From: Alteromonas salexigens
GTDB taxonomy: Bacteria > Pseudomonadota > Gammaproteobacteria > Enterobacterales > Alteromonadaceae
NCBI RefSeq assembly: GCF_025628895.1
Contig: NZ_JAOTJC010000012.1
Span: 186,001 to 250,000, forward strand
Reading direction: 5' to 3'
DNA: 64,000 bases
Shown: one piece after another, positions 26,509 to 36,025 of the stretch
Numbering within the stretch: position 1 is the first letter of the stretch
How the letters are laid out: the number at the start of each line of letters is the position of its first letter
Program-made: the position numbers and the translations under genes
Notes under the pieces: model-generated
What the model saw: only the letters and a program-made list of their open reading frames with translations
What the model was told of the DNA's origin: nothing
Database searches by the model: none

Positions 26509-26521
26509 TATTTTTGATATT
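26509..26521. promoter_or_regulatory. Candidate operator before aceA
   Basis: TATTTTTGATATT lies 117 bases upstream of the aceA start and matches the motif before glcB at 12 of 13 positions. Both could be sites for the LysR protein encoded between the two genes; function is inferred only. Confidence 0.3.
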
Positions 26522-26804
26522 CATTGCGTGAATTTTTTGGGTCAAGGGAAGGTATTATGGGCAACGCTAATTTGTGGGTCAGGGACCTCGAAACGCGCCT
26601 GATAGGTGGCAGCCTGACCATAGTCGCTGCGACTCAGGCGCTAAGATGAAGTGGGGCATTTCATAAATTTAATGGCAGCCCGGCTATGCCGGCCATAATT
26701 AAGTTGAATGTAGCCTGTCTGTTTGTCATGCCGTTTACAACGGCGTGAACAATATAGCCTGAGACAACCTGTTAGTTTGTCGGGGCTGTTGACTAAAAGC
26801 ATTT

Positions 26805-26833
26805 TTGAGCTTCACAAAGGGAACCGATACACT
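26805..26833 (+). promoter_or_regulatory. Sigma-70-like promoter of the alkaline phosphatase gene
   Basis: TTGAGC (26805-26810) and TACACT (26828-26833) are spaced by 17 bases and lie about 30 bases before the start codon. No clear Pho box is visible around it. Confidence 0.5.
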
Positions 26834-26863
26834 ATATTGCATATTTAGCTCAGGGATATTGTC

Positions 26864-28294
26864 ATGATTCGACGCTCTTTTTTATTGGCGCTAACCAGCG
26901 CTGCCATGCTTGGCGGGTGTGCCTATACTGCGGCCAATGCCGATCAGCCTAACGGGGATTCGGCTCCACAGGTGCCTAAAAACATCATTATGGTCGTAGC
27001 TGATGGCATGGGACCGGCATTTACCACGGCATACCGGAACTATCAGGACGATCCGGACACGCCGCAAGTGGAAAGCAGTGTGCTTGACGATATTCTGGTA
27101 GGGGCGGCCTCTACATATCCGGCGCAAGAATCAGGGTTCGTCACCGATTCCGCCGCGGCGGCCACAGCGCTGGCGACGGGTATCAAATCGTACAATGGCG
27201 CTATCGGGGTCGACTCCGATAAACAGCCGCTGGAATCTGTCATGCACCGCGCCAAGGCGCAAGGTATGCGAACTGGCCTGGCGGTAACATCACAAATTGT
27301 GCATGCCACCCCGGCGTCCTATGTGGCCCATAATGAGAGTCGTCATAATTACGATGAGCTGGCTGAAAGTTTTTTCGATTTTCGGGTAAACGGTGAGTTT
27401 GTGGCCGATGTCATGTTGGGCGGCGGAACACAGTTTTTTGAGCGAAAAGACCGGGATTTAGTAGCTGAATTTATCGATAATGGCTACGAATATGCCGACA
27501 CGTATAACCGTCTGGCAGCTGTGCCCACAGGCAGTCAGGTGCTGGGTTTATTTGCGCCGGTAGGTTTGCCACCGGCATTGGATGACACCCGTCAGAACCG
27601 TTTGTCTTATCTGACCGAACAGGCTGTTAAACACCTTGAAAATGACAAGGGCTTTTTCCTGCTGGTGGAAGCCAGCCAGGTAGACTGGGCGGCACATGCT
27701 AATGATATCGCTGCTGCTATGGCCGAGATGCATGATTTAGCGTTAACCATGGCCTACTTAAAAGACTACGTAAAACAGCACCCTGATACATTGGTCATAC
27801 TCACTGCCGATCACAGTACCGGAGGCCTGACCATTGGCGCTGACGGTGATTACCGCTGGAGCCCCGAATATATACAGAACCTCAAGGCGTCGACTCGCGC
27901 TATCGCTGCCAATATGGGCGAGGCTGACAAGCCGGGTGAATTTATTGCATCCCAGTTAGGCTTCGAGCTCAACGATGAAGAGAAGCGTCATTTTGACGAC
28001 CTGAAAAAAGCCAATAAAGTCGAACGGTATACCGCCCTGAAAGCGTTTATAGACGGCAAGACGAATACCGGTTGGACGACCAGTGGTCATACTGGCGTGG
28101 ATGTGGAAGTGTTTGCGTTCGGGGCGGGCGCAGCCGCGTTGGCCGGCAAAATGGATAATACCCATATTGCCCACACTATTTTCAGCATGCTGGCCCGCGG
28201 CGGCAGCCAACAACAGCCGGCATCTGAGAAACCTGTTAAAGCGACCAACAGCAATCCGAATTGCGATTACAAATCCGATTGGCGCTGCCAGTAG
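26864..28294 (+). CDS. Alkaline phosphatase, predicted lipoprotein
   Basis: A 476-residue PhoA-family phosphomonoesterase. The lipobox MLGGC near residue 19 suggests a lipid-anchored periplasmic or outer-membrane enzyme. The metal ligand block is NIIMVVADGMG, the phosphorylated serine lies in FVTDSAAAATALATG, and later metal ligands sit in VDWAAHANDIAAAMAEM, TADHSTGG and SGHTGVDVEVFA. GGGA lies 7 bases before the ATG. It releases phosphate from organic esters. It stands as a single-gene unit with its own promoter and terminator. Confidence 0.93.
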   Translation: MIRRSFLLALTSAAMLGGCAYTAANADQPNGDSAPQVPKNIIMVVADGMGPAFTTAYRNYQDDPDTPQVESSVLDDILVGAASTYPAQESGFVTDSAAAATALATGIKSYNGAIGVDSDKQPLESVMHRAKAQGMRTGLAVTSQIVHATPASYVAHNESRHNYDELAESFFDFRVNGEFVADVMLGGGTQFFERKDRDLVAEFIDNGYEYADTYNRLAAVPTGSQVLGLFAPVGLPPALDDTRQNRLSYLTEQAVKHLENDKGFFLLVEASQVDWAAHANDIAAAMAEMHDLALTMAYLKDYVKQHPDTLVILTADHSTGGLTIGADGDYRWSPEYIQNLKASTRAIAANMGEADKPGEFIASQLGFELNDEEKRHFDDLKKANKVERYTALKAFIDGKTNTGWTTSGHTGVDVEVFAFGAGAAALAGKMDNTHIAHTIFSMLARGGSQQQPASEKPVKATNSNPNCDYKSDWRCQ

Positions 28295-28316
28295 CCATCC
28301 GCGCGTTGGCAGAAAG

Positions 28317-28342
28317 AACCCGGGCTCGTGTCCGGGTTTTTT
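28317..28342 (+). terminator. Intrinsic terminator of the alkaline phosphatase gene
   Basis: AACCCGG-GCTCGTGT-CCGGGTT followed by TTTTT, 22 bases after the stop codon. Confidence 0.88.
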
Positions 28343-28419
28343 GTGTCATTTAAAATCGTTTAAGCCATTATAGGGTCAGTGTGCGTAGTTACAGGCAGAT
28401 GACAGAATAAGGAACAGGA

Positions 28420-29328
28420 ATGCAGGCGTTACTCAACGACATTATGCAAGAGGTGCAGCCACTGATTGGGCAGGGGCAGGTGGCCACTTATATCCCGGCA
28501 CTGGCAAAAGTTAACCCAAATCAGTTCGGGATTGCGGTATGTGATACCTCCGGCAAAGTGACCACTGCGGGCGACGCCACCACTGAGTTTTCTATCCAGA
28601 GTATTTCCAAGGTGTTTAACCTGGTATTAGCCGTAACCTACTACGGTGAGTCACTGTGGCAGCGTGTGGGGTGTGAGCCCTCTGGCTTGCCATTTAACTC
28701 GCTGGTCCAGTTAGAGTATGAAAATGGTATTCCTCGTAACCCGTTTATCAATGCGGGGGCGCTGGCCATTGCCGATATGAACCAGTCACGCTTAATTGCG
28801 CCTCATGTGGCCATGCGGGATTTGGTGCGTAAACTGTCGGGAAACGAGGGGCTGCTGGCCAATCCGGATGTGGCGAATTCAGAATTCGAGCATCGCGCCC
28901 GAAACGCTGCGATGGCGTACTTGATGAAGGCATACGGTAACTTCCACAATGATGTGGAAGAGGTGCTACATAACTATTTTTACAACTGCGCACTGGAAAT
29001 GAGCTGCGTGGATCTGGCCCGGGCCTCGCAGTTTCTGGCCAACCGCGGTCACTGTACCATTACCAAAGAGCCGGTACTGACGCACGATCAAACCCGCCAG
29101 GTCAATGCGTTACTGGCCACCAGTGGTCTGTACGATGAAGCGGGCAGTTTCGCGTTTAAAGTTGGCTTACCGGGTAAAAGTGGTGTGGGGGGCGGCATTA
29201 TTGCCGTGGTGCCCGGCCGGTTCTCCCTGTGTGTGTGGTCACCTGCCCTGAACCGGATGGGCAACTCCCAGGCTGGCGTGGCAGCCCTGGAATCACTCAC
29301 CCGGCGGATCAACTGGTCAGTGTATTAG
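28420..29328 (+). CDS. glsA: Glutaminase
   Basis: A 302-residue glutaminase of the beta-lactamase-like fold, the normal length for bacterial GlsA. The catalytic Ser-x-x-Lys is in [26 protein letters not shown] and [18 protein letters not shown] are family blocks. It hydrolyses glutamine to glutamate and ammonia in the cytoplasm. The gene is a single unit convergent with the AttH-like gene, 27 bases apart. Confidence 0.95.
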   Translation: MQALLNDIMQEVQPLIGQGQVATYIPALAKVNPNQFGIAVCDTSGKVTTAGDATTEFSIQSISKVFNLVLAVTYYGESLWQRVGCEPSGLPFNSLVQLEYENGIPRNPFINAGALAIADMNQSRLIAPHVAMRDLVRKLSGNEGLLANPDVANSEFEHRARNAAMAYLMKAYGNFHNDVEEVLHNYFYNCALEMSCVDLARASQFLANRGHCTITKEPVLTHDQTRQVNALLATSGLYDEAGSFAFKVGLPGKSGVGGGIIAVVPGRFSLCVWSPALNRMGNSQAGVAALESLTRRINWSVY

Positions 29329-29355
29329 CCTGGCGACCACTCAAGATCCTGCCGG

Positions 29356-30420
29356 CTAATACCCGGTAAGCTCCATAAAACCGCTGCCAGCATGGGTGCC
29401 TGATACCTGCATCCGTCCCTCATAATAAGGGAACTGGGCCCGGTTGTACTGGTCGGTTTTAAATGGTATCAGCTGAATGTCGACTTGCTCAGACGGGATG
29501 ACCATGTGCCAGTTAAGGGGCATGGTTCGCCCGGCAACTGACAAGGTTGCGGTTGGCTGAAGGTCGATGTCATTGCTGTCGAGATGGTGGGATTGTCCCT
29601 CACGAGTGACGTATGTTCCGGTCACATAGGGAGTCGCGTCATTTACATGCATCCTAAACGCCATGATTTTATCGCCATTGTCCAGATGCAACGAAAACCA
29701 GTCCCAACCCAGCGCATCCTGATCCGCTAGCGCGCTGGTCCACTCATGATCAAACCATCCGTTGCCGCTTACCGAGTGTTGACCTGACGGCAGGGTAAGT
29801 GTACCTGATGCCTGAATAAAAGGCTGGCTGTAATAGTAGGAACGAAAACGGCCATCGGCAGACTTTTCACTGTACCCGTTGTCACCGTGCATTGCGTAAG
29901 GGCCATGTTGAGTCAGGTCCAGCGTCAGCTGAACGCCGGCTGCGGGGGAGAAAGACAGGGTCGACGGAAACAGCTCATGGCTGGTGGCTTGCCAACGCCA
30001 GTCGTCCATGAACGCGGCAAAAGGCTTTTCCTCAATACCCGCATTGCCCACCCCACCGCGGGCAAAACGTTCGCCAAACCAGTGGTGACGCTGTGAGTGC
30101 ACACTGACATGGGCCATATAAGTCTGCGCAGTACTCCAGTCAGAGTTGTCTGGCCCCGTCAGCAACCGAAACAACGTGAACTGCGCGGCAAAGGGCTCTC
30201 CCTGGTCGTCGTTGAGCACCAGCGTGAGATACCACCACTCCAGCTGGTAGGCATCGTGACTGCGGTGATCGCCGGGTAAGACGGGCGTTGCGGCTGGCGT
30301 GACGTTCGCGGTCTTCCCGGTGCTGGCACCGGCGAACAGACTGTTGCCTGGCGCTACAGCCTGATTATCCGGTGAGCATCCGGTAAGGATACACAGCACG
30401 AGCAGCAGCCGTTTAATCAT
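29356..30420 (-). CDS. AttH-like lipocalin / CrtC-type domain lipoprotein
   Basis: A 354-residue lipoprotein (lipobox ILTGC near residue 15) with the tandem lipocalin-like fold of AttH and carotenoid 1,2-hydratase: YQLEWWYLTLVLND, FTLFRLLTG, GNGWFDHEWTSALADQDALGWDW. In Agrobacterium AttH is encoded with the AttE-F-G ABC transporter; the same arrangement is seen here with the permease start overlapping (ATGA). It probably acts in the periplasm on a hydrophobic ligand exported or handled by that transporter. The ligand is unknown. Confidence 0.85.
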   Translation of the reverse strand: MIKRLLLVLCILTGCSPDNQAVAPGNSLFAGASTGKTANVTPAATPVLPGDHRSHDAYQLEWWYLTLVLNDDQGEPFAAQFTLFRLLTGPDNSDWSTAQTYMAHVSVHSQRHHWFGERFARGGVGNAGIEEKPFAAFMDDWRWQATSHELFPSTLSFSPAAGVQLTLDLTQHGPYAMHGDNGYSEKSADGRFRSYYYSQPFIQASGTLTLPSGQHSVSGNGWFDHEWTSALADQDALGWDWFSLHLDNGDKIMAFRMHVNDATPYVTGTYVTREGQSHHLDSNDIDLQPTATLSVAGRTMPLNWHMVIPSEQVDIQLIPFKTDQYNRAQFPYYEGRMQVSGTHAGSGFMELTGY

Positions 30421-32855
30421 AATGGTGCCTCATTGCTTAAATCGGCCCGGGCATTCAGGCGACCAATGGGAATGAGCAGAAACAGGCTAACCACCAGCAG
30501 ACTTGCCAGAGCACTGCCAAGTAACACAGGAAGTTCTATTTTGAGCGGGTATACCCAGGCAAACGCGAATCGGTTAACCCGCTCAATGAAGGTCCACGCG
30601 AGTAGTATGCCGAAGGGTAGCGCCAGCGCAATGGTCCCCAGGCAGAGTAACAAATATTGCGCACTCAGCGCGCGCTTCAGGGCGCTTGCTGAGACCCCCA
30701 AGCTGCGAATCAATGAAAATTGCGGCTGGCTGTCCATAGTAAGCAGACTGACAGAAAGTAAAAAGGACAGGCCAGCAACCAGTAACGTAGCGATATTCAG
30801 GGCGTCAGTGACCACAAAGGTATCATCAAACGTCTGCATGGAGAGGCTAATCAGTTGCTCACGGTCATAAATGCGCACATTACTTTCTTGTGAGGCCAGC
30901 CAGGCTTCAAGCGCGCTGTATTGGGGGTCATCAGGGGCTGGCGTGGCGGCAACCACACTGGCAAACTGTGATGCTTTGGCGGTAAACGCCTGGGGAGGCA
31001 ATAGCAACTGGCTTTCAGGGTTGCCGTAATCGGGATAAATAGCCACAACCTTTAGAGATGAGCGGGTGGCCAGATCCGGATGGTCAATAGTCAGCGAGTC
31101 GCCCAGTGTCATTCCCTGACGGAAGGCCAGTTGCTGACTGATGAATACACCTTGCCCGTAACTAAACGCCTGCCATGCATTGTCAGAGGTGCTGTTAAAT
31201 ACCATGGCCTGAATAAATGGCGACTGCGGATAATATGCCCGTGCCACTACTGGTCCTTGCTTAAGTTCAAGACGCTGACGGTAGCCGGGGTACACACGGG
31301 CGCCTGCCGGCTTGCCCTGCTCATCAGGCAGCGATTCGGTATAGGCGTAAACCGGTGCAACCAGTCGTTGTGTCAGCCAGTCGGCAGTGGCCTGACGGAA
31401 ACTGTCGGTCATCACGTTCATGCCGGTATTGGCGGTAAGGGCAATGAAGAATGCGCACACCGCTAACCGGGTCCGTTGGGACAGCTCACAGGCGCTGGCG
31501 ATGCTCCATTGCGCCAATGGAAACCGGGCCGGGACCAATTGGCGAATACGGTTAAGTAATATCGGTAGCCACATTAACACCATGCCACACCCACTGGTGA
31601 GTAACACCACCACACTGAGTAACGCGGTAAATGCCGACCAGGGTAAGGCAGTGGCCACCGTGCACAGAATAATAAGCACCAGCGTAAACAGCAGCCGGAG
31701 ACCGGAGGTGAGTCCGGTAACGGGCGTAGATCTCATTATCAGTTGCTGATTTAGCCTGCGCAGTGGCAGTAAACTGACCAGTGTGATAGCCAGGGCACTG
31801 ATTGCCCAGCCTTTGAGGAGCAGTGCCGGAATAAGCGCATCCGGGCCAAAGAAGCCGACCCCGAACAACGAGGAGAACGTATCCTGCAGGGTAGGGGTTA
31901 ATGCCCGCGTTAACCAGGCACCGCCAATCACGCCCAGGGTACTGCCAAAAATGGCAAGACCCACCATTTCACCTAGCAACGCCAGGCCTAATATCCGTAC
32001 GCCGATCCCAAGTTGCCGCAACTGGATCAGCGTGGGCAACCTGGCCCGGTACATCAGGTGCAGGGCGTTGGCGATGATAAACAGGCAGACCACGGCCATC
32101 AACATGCCCATCGCCCACAAATTCAGCTGAAAACTGTCAGACAGACTGCCGGTATTTGCTGTCGGCTGCGGTGGTAACAGGGAAAGGTGTGACGGCAGTG
32201 CCTGCCGTAATCTGTCCAGCTGTGCGTCGTTGTCCTTTGTGAGGAACTCCAGGCTGGTGAGGGGATAATCCGTCAGGGTATGAGGCGGCTGATAAAATGT
32301 GGCGATATCAACTAACACGGTGCGGGGAGGAGCCGCGGCGTCAGTGATGATACGGGTTAGCCTTAGCGACTGGTTCACCATCAACGCTTCATCGCTGCAC
32401 TGCAATGCCCGCCAGGTTGCCGGGGAAACTATCGCCCTGGCCTCCGGCACCGCACCCAGTTGCTGCGCGGGGTTTGAACTCACACGAGTGGCAAGTGCAA
32501 ATGTATCAACGGCCACTATATTGAGATTTGTTGCTTCTGACCCGGTGTCACAGCTTACTGGCAAGGTATGTCGGGCTACTGCCACCAGCTCAGCGAAGCC
32601 TTGCCTGCGCAGGGCGGCGTAGTCTGCTTGTTGTAGAGGCTGCATTTCATCCCGTGCGGTCACCTGATAATTACCGGCAAACGCTGAATCCGCTGACGCC
32701 AGCTTACCTTTTCCAGCGCCTTCATTAATCAGGGTAACCGCACTCAGTCCGGCTGCAGCCAGTGTAACTGACAACAGCACCAACAGCGGCTCCCACGGGC
32801 GGCTTTTGCTCAATGCCAGTAGCGTGAGCAGGCTCATTCGCCAGCTTCGGCTCAC
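30417..32855 (-). CDS. ABC transporter permease with two FtsX-like domains (AttF/AttG-like)
   Basis: An 812-residue inner-membrane protein with an N-terminal helix, a large periplasmic domain (about residues 45-245), then FtsX-type bundles of helices near 250-400 and, after another periplasmic part, near 680-800. This is the architecture of MacB/LolE-type mechanotransmission permeases joined in tandem. Its stop overlaps the AttH-like start and its own start overlaps the ATPase stop, each by four bases, showing tight coupling. It probably moves a lipophilic compound or lipoprotein from the inner membrane rather than transporting across it. Confidence 0.88.
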   Translation of the reverse strand: MSRSWRMSLLTLLALSKSRPWEPLLVLLSVTLAAAGLSAVTLINEGAGKGKLASADSAFAGNYQVTARDEMQPLQQADYAALRRQGFAELVAVARHTLPVSCDTGSEATNLNIVAVDTFALATRVSSNPAQQLGAVPEARAIVSPATWRALQCSDEALMVNQSLRLTRIITDAAAPPRTVLVDIATFYQPPHTLTDYPLTSLEFLTKDNDAQLDRLRQALPSHLSLLPPQPTANTGSLSDSFQLNLWAMGMLMAVVCLFIIANALHLMYRARLPTLIQLRQLGIGVRILGLALLGEMVGLAIFGSTLGVIGGAWLTRALTPTLQDTFSSLFGVGFFGPDALIPALLLKGWAISALAITLVSLLPLRRLNQQLIMRSTPVTGLTSGLRLLFTLVLIILCTVATALPWSAFTALLSVVVLLTSGCGMVLMWLPILLNRIRQLVPARFPLAQWSIASACELSQRTRLAVCAFFIALTANTGMNVMTDSFRQATADWLTQRLVAPVYAYTESLPDEQGKPAGARVYPGYRQRLELKQGPVVARAYYPQSPFIQAMVFNSTSDNAWQAFSYGQGVFISQQLAFRQGMTLGDSLTIDHPDLATRSSLKVVAIYPDYGNPESQLLLPPQAFTAKASQFASVVAATPAPDDPQYSALEAWLASQESNVRIYDREQLISLSMQTFDDTFVVTDALNIATLLVAGLSFLLSVSLLTMDSQPQFSLIRSLGVSASALKRALSAQYLLLCLGTIALALPFGILLAWTFIERVNRFAFAWVYPLKIELPVLLGSALASLLVVSLFLLIPIGRLNARADLSNEAPL

Positions 32856-33526
32856 TGAGCTTCTCCGTTACCGGTGAGCGTTTCCAGACGGCCGTTATGC
32901 AAGCGAAAACAGGTGTCCGCCTGGGTTGCTACCTCAACACTGTGAGTGACGACAACTAAGGTGGTGTGTGTCTCGCGGCACAGAGTATAGAGGGCGTCAG
33001 CCACCCGCTCGCTGGTGGCTTCGTCAAGGTTGCCGGTGGGCTCGTCGGCCAGCACCAGGGCCGGCTGATGGTTCAGCGCCCGGCAGATCGCCACCCGCTG
33101 CTGCTCGCCGCCAGAGAGTTGAGTCAGCGGCGCTTTCGCCAGATGACCGATATTCATCAGCGCCATCAGCTTGTGCTGATAGTCAGCCTGATAGTTACCT
33201 TTCAGTCGGGCGGTAAAGGAAATGTTGTCCCACACATTAAAGCAGCTGAGCAAATTAAATTGCTGGTAAACCAGACCCAGCGACTGACGGCGGAAAGCGT
33301 CTTGGTCACGGGGGGGAAGGTCAGATAATACGTGGTCGCCTACCTGAACCAGACCCTTGTCTGGCGCAGCGAGACCGGCAATCACCGCCAGCAGGGTAGA
33401 CTTGCCGCAGCCCGATGCGCCCCGAATACTGGCGCTTTGCCCTGCGGGCAAGGTTAATGAGAGGTTGTCTAAGACTGGGGTTGCTGCGCCAGAGTAGCGC
33501 AGCGTGACCTGATGTAATTGCAGCAT
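32852..33526 (-). CDS. ABC transporter ATPase (AttE / LolD-MacB type)
   Basis: A 224-residue nucleotide-binding subunit. Walker A is GASGCGKST, the signature LSGGEQQRVAICRAL, Walker B with the dimer aspartate LVLADEPTGNLDE, and the switch histidine is in VVTHS. Lol/Mac-type ATPases pair with FtsX-like permeases, which follows directly downstream. It is the first gene of the three-gene AttE-F/G-H-like unit. Confidence 0.93.
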   Translation of the reverse strand: MLQLHQVTLRYSGAATPVLDNLSLTLPAGQSASIRGASGCGKSTLLAVIAGLAAPDKGLVQVGDHVLSDLPPRDQDAFRRQSLGLVYQQFNLLSCFNVWDNISFTARLKGNYQADYQHKLMALMNIGHLAKAPLTQLSGGEQQRVAICRALNHQPALVLADEPTGNLDEATSERVADALYTLCRETHTTLVVVTHSVEVATQADTCFRLHNGRLETLTGNGEAQ

Positions 33527-33568
33527 GATGCCTCGTTAGTCTGACCGGGCGCTGCAAGAATGGCAGTG

Positions 33569-34270
33569 CTACTGGTTAATAAAGTTATCCAGATCCTCGC
33601 CGGTAATTTTTCTGATTTGCGCGAACAGATACCATAACGCCGCAACCAGTAACACCATACTCGGGATCACAATCACCGGGTAGCTGAGTGCAGTCATACG
33701 GCCCAGTTCTTCGGTATAGGCCGTGGTGCCCGGTTCACTTACCAATATGACCTTCGCCAGAATATAGTTTAGTGCGGAGGATAAAAAGAATGAGCTGGCC
33801 ACAATATATGAGCTGATTGCCACCTTTTTATCAAACTGCCGGCGCTTGCCCTGATTATCCAGCACCTCATTCAGGTGCGGCCAGTTAATTATCTGGTCGT
33901 TCAGAATGAGCAGTTTCACCAGTGGTTTTTCGGTAAATTGGGTGATCAGTACAGCCAGTCCTATCAATGCAGGAATGGCGGCTTCTTTAATGGCAATATA
34001 CTCGGCGGGCAACTTTAGCAGACTGATGCCGCCGGTCAGTACCACACTGATGATCCCCAGCACCGAAAACATGTTTACCTTGCCGCTGTCCTTGAGATCC
34101 CACAGGCCGTAACCGATAGGAAAACTGAGCGCAGCAACAATACTCCACGCCGGTCCTAAATAGTCTTCGGCACTGGCGTAGCTCATAATGACAACCGGAA
34201 TGACAATATTAAATGCCATGTTGCCAAAGAAGTTTGAATTTTGCGGCTGTTGCCGGGTAGATGAGGTCAT
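33569..34270 (-). CDS. VC0807-like integral membrane protein
   Basis: A 233-residue protein with about five or six transmembrane segments (for example NIVIPVVIMSYAS, VLGIISVVLTGGISLL, AAIPALIGLAVLIT and VIVIPSMVLLVAALWYLF). The sequence resembles the VC0807 family of uncharacterised membrane proteins. The ribosome site is weak. It lies between the Att-like module and the rhomboid gene and may belong to neither. Function unknown. Confidence 0.7.
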   Translation of the reverse strand: MTSSTRQQPQNSNFFGNMAFNIVIPVVIMSYASAEDYLGPAWSIVAALSFPIGYGLWDLKDSGKVNMFSVLGIISVVLTGGISLLKLPAEYIAIKEAAIPALIGLAVLITQFTEKPLVKLLILNDQIINWPHLNEVLDNQGKRRQFDKKVAISSYIVASSFFLSSALNYILAKVILVSEPGTTAYTEELGRMTALSYPVIVIPSMVLLVAALWYLFAQIRKITGEDLDNFINQ

Positions 34271-34314
34271 AAAAGCACTTCTGTTACTTGGTCACGCTAG
34301 TATAAGCGATAGCG

Positions 34315-34863
34315 CTAGCGTGCCCAAGCCCACGCAGCAATTAAACCGCTTACGAAGCCAAACAAGTGATATTCAAAGGAAATAAATCCCTGGGAAGGTA
34401 AAACGCCCACCAGCATACCGCCATAGAGCAGCGCGACCAGTACAGAAATGATCAAGTAGGGGATTTTTTTACTGACAAACCCGGCCAGTACCAGAAAGCC
34501 GAAGTAACCGTACACCATGCCACTGGCCCCAATATGGTAGGCCTCACGCCCGAACAGCCACACTGCCAGCCCGGCACCTATCATAATGGTCAGTGTGGTC
34601 AGCACAAAGACGCGGTTGTTCCACTGCATGGTTAACCACATAAACAGCAGCAATGGGAGCAGGTTTGTAAGCAGGTGGGGAATATTGCCATGCAGAAAAG
34701 GTGCGGTGAACAGATAACCGATATGTGATAACGACCGGGGCACCAGCCCGAACTGATTCAGTATATTGCCAGTCACCAGGTTCACTATTTGTACGCCAAT
34801 CAATATCGCGGCAATCAGTGCCAGCCAGCGCAGCTGCTTTTTAAGGAGTGGTATCTGGCTCAT
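34315..34863 (-). CDS. Rhomboid-family intramembrane serine protease
   Basis: A 182-residue polytopic protein with the compact six-helix rhomboid plan. The catalytic serine is in GASGMVYG and the partner histidine in [10 protein letters not shown]; the loop before helix 2 carries [17 protein letters not shown], matching the conserved H-x-x-x-N region. It cleaves membrane proteins inside the bilayer. Its start overlaps the stop of the YjfC-like ATP-grasp gene (ATGA), making it part of the yjf-type operon, which is not the case in E. coli. Confidence 0.88.
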   Translation of the reverse strand: MSQIPLLKKQLRWLALIAAILIGVQIVNLVTGNILNQFGLVPRSLSHIGYLFTAPFLHGNIPHLLTNLLPLLLFMWLTMQWNNRVFVLTTLTIMIGAGLAVWLFGREAYHIGASGMVYGYFGFLVLAGFVSKKIPYLIISVLVALLYGGMLVGVLPSQGFISFEYHLFGFVSGLIAAWAWAR

Positions 34864-36023
34864 ACAATAATGTGCGGCAAGTAGCGTGACAGATCCTGAG
34901 TAATGCGGCTACTGTCTTCCCGGACAGAGATCCCCGCCGCCTGATCATCAACCAGCCAGCTGCCAATAAGCGTATAATTATCATCGAATTTTGGCAGCGG
35001 GTGATACTGTTGCACAATGAAGCCTTCTTCACCGTACGGGCCCTCACTGAGCACCTGCTCCTGGCCTTCATCCAGTAACGATATGTTTGCCCCTTCCCGC
35101 GAGAACAGCGGCTTCTTCACCCACTTACCATCTAATGATGCGGGCAGGGCGTCGGCAAAAAACGCTGGCAGCAAATTTGGATGATTTGGAAAGTATTCCC
35201 ACAGCATGGGCAATAATGCTTTGTTCGATAAAATTGCTTTCCAGAGCGGCTCCAGCCAGTTCACGGCGGCGCCCTGCAAGGCCCCGGCATAGTCTTCCCG
35301 AAGCATAAACTCCCACGGGTAAAGCTTGAAGCAGTCGGTAATAGGGCGGTTCTCTAGATCGGTATACACCCCGGTATCTGACAGCCCGATGTCTTCTACA
35401 AACACAAAGTCGGTATGCAGACCGGCGGCTTCAGCGCAGTCCTGCAGGTACTGCACGGTACCGCGATCTTCTTCGGTGTCTTTGCAACAGGCAAAGTGAA
35501 ACTGTGGTGTGACATAGTGGGTGCTGATTTCAGCGAAACGCGCCACCAACTTTTCCTGCAAACTATTAAACTGATCTGCCTGACGGGGTAACACGCCCCT
35601 GTCTACCTGCTGTTCAAGCCAGAGCCACTGCCAAAAGCCGGATTCATATAAGCTGGTCGGTGTGTCGGCGTTATTTTCCAGCAGTTTGGCAGGACCCTGA
35701 CCGCTGTAGACTAAATCCAGCCGGGAATAAAGTGAAGGGTCTCTGGCCAGCCAGCTGTGTCTGACCATATCCCAGTGTGGTTCGGGTATAGCAAAGCGGC
35801 GCATCAGCGCATCGTCGTTAACGACCTTATCAACCACATGCAAACACATTTGATGCAGTTCAGTAGTGGGGTCTTCCAGATCATTTTCGATCTGAGATAA
35901 CGTAAACTGGTAGTAGGCCGACTCATCCCAGTAGGGTTCACCGTACATGGTGTGAAAGTGAAACCCGTACTCGGCTGCTTGTTGCTGCCAGCCAGGGCGC
36001 GGCTGGCAACGAGAGCGAAACAT
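34860..36023 (-). CDS. yjfC: ATP-grasp protein of the glutathionylspermidine-synthase family (YjfC-like)
   Basis: A 387-residue ATP-grasp ligase related to the synthetase half of glutathionylspermidine synthase. Family blocks include [42 protein letters not shown] and [15 protein letters not shown], where Lys, Glu and Asn side chains bind ATP and magnesium. The amidase half is absent. The likely reaction is formation of an amide between a carboxyl and an amine; target unknown. The start is two bases after the DUF1190 gene stop. In E. coli YjfC has the same neighbours. Confidence 0.88.
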   Translation of the reverse strand: MFRSRCQPRPGWQQQAAEYGFHFHTMYGEPYWDESAYYQFTLSQIENDLEDPTTELHQMCLHVVDKVVNDDALMRRFAIPEPHWDMVRHSWLARDPSLYSRLDLVYSGQGPAKLLENNADTPTSLYESGFWQWLWLEQQVDRGVLPRQADQFNSLQEKLVARFAEISTHYVTPQFHFACCKDTEEDRGTVQYLQDCAEAAGLHTDFVFVEDIGLSDTGVYTDLENRPITDCFKLYPWEFMLREDYAGALQGAAVNWLEPLWKAILSNKALLPMLWEYFPNHPNLLPAFFADALPASLDGKWVKKPLFSREGANISLLDEGQEQVLSEGPYGEEGFIVQQYHPLPKFDDNYTLIGSWLVDDQAAGISVREDSSRITQDLSRYLPHIIV

Positions 36024-36025
36024 TC

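Larger units (their letters stand above)
26393..26863. other. Long intergenic region with hairpins and a short direct repeat
   Basis: About 470 bases between the divergent aceA and alkaline phosphatase genes. It contains the aceA leader, a candidate operator at 26509-26521, a nested hairpin at 26612-26639 (GCCTGA / TCAGGC around GTCGC-T-GCGAC), a second hairpin CCGGC-TAT-GCCGG near 26676-26690, and a third CCGTT-TACA-ACGG near 26731. CCTGTCTGTTTGTC (26714-26727) is repeated with two changes at 26768-26781. No coding frame is supported. Confidence 0.5.
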
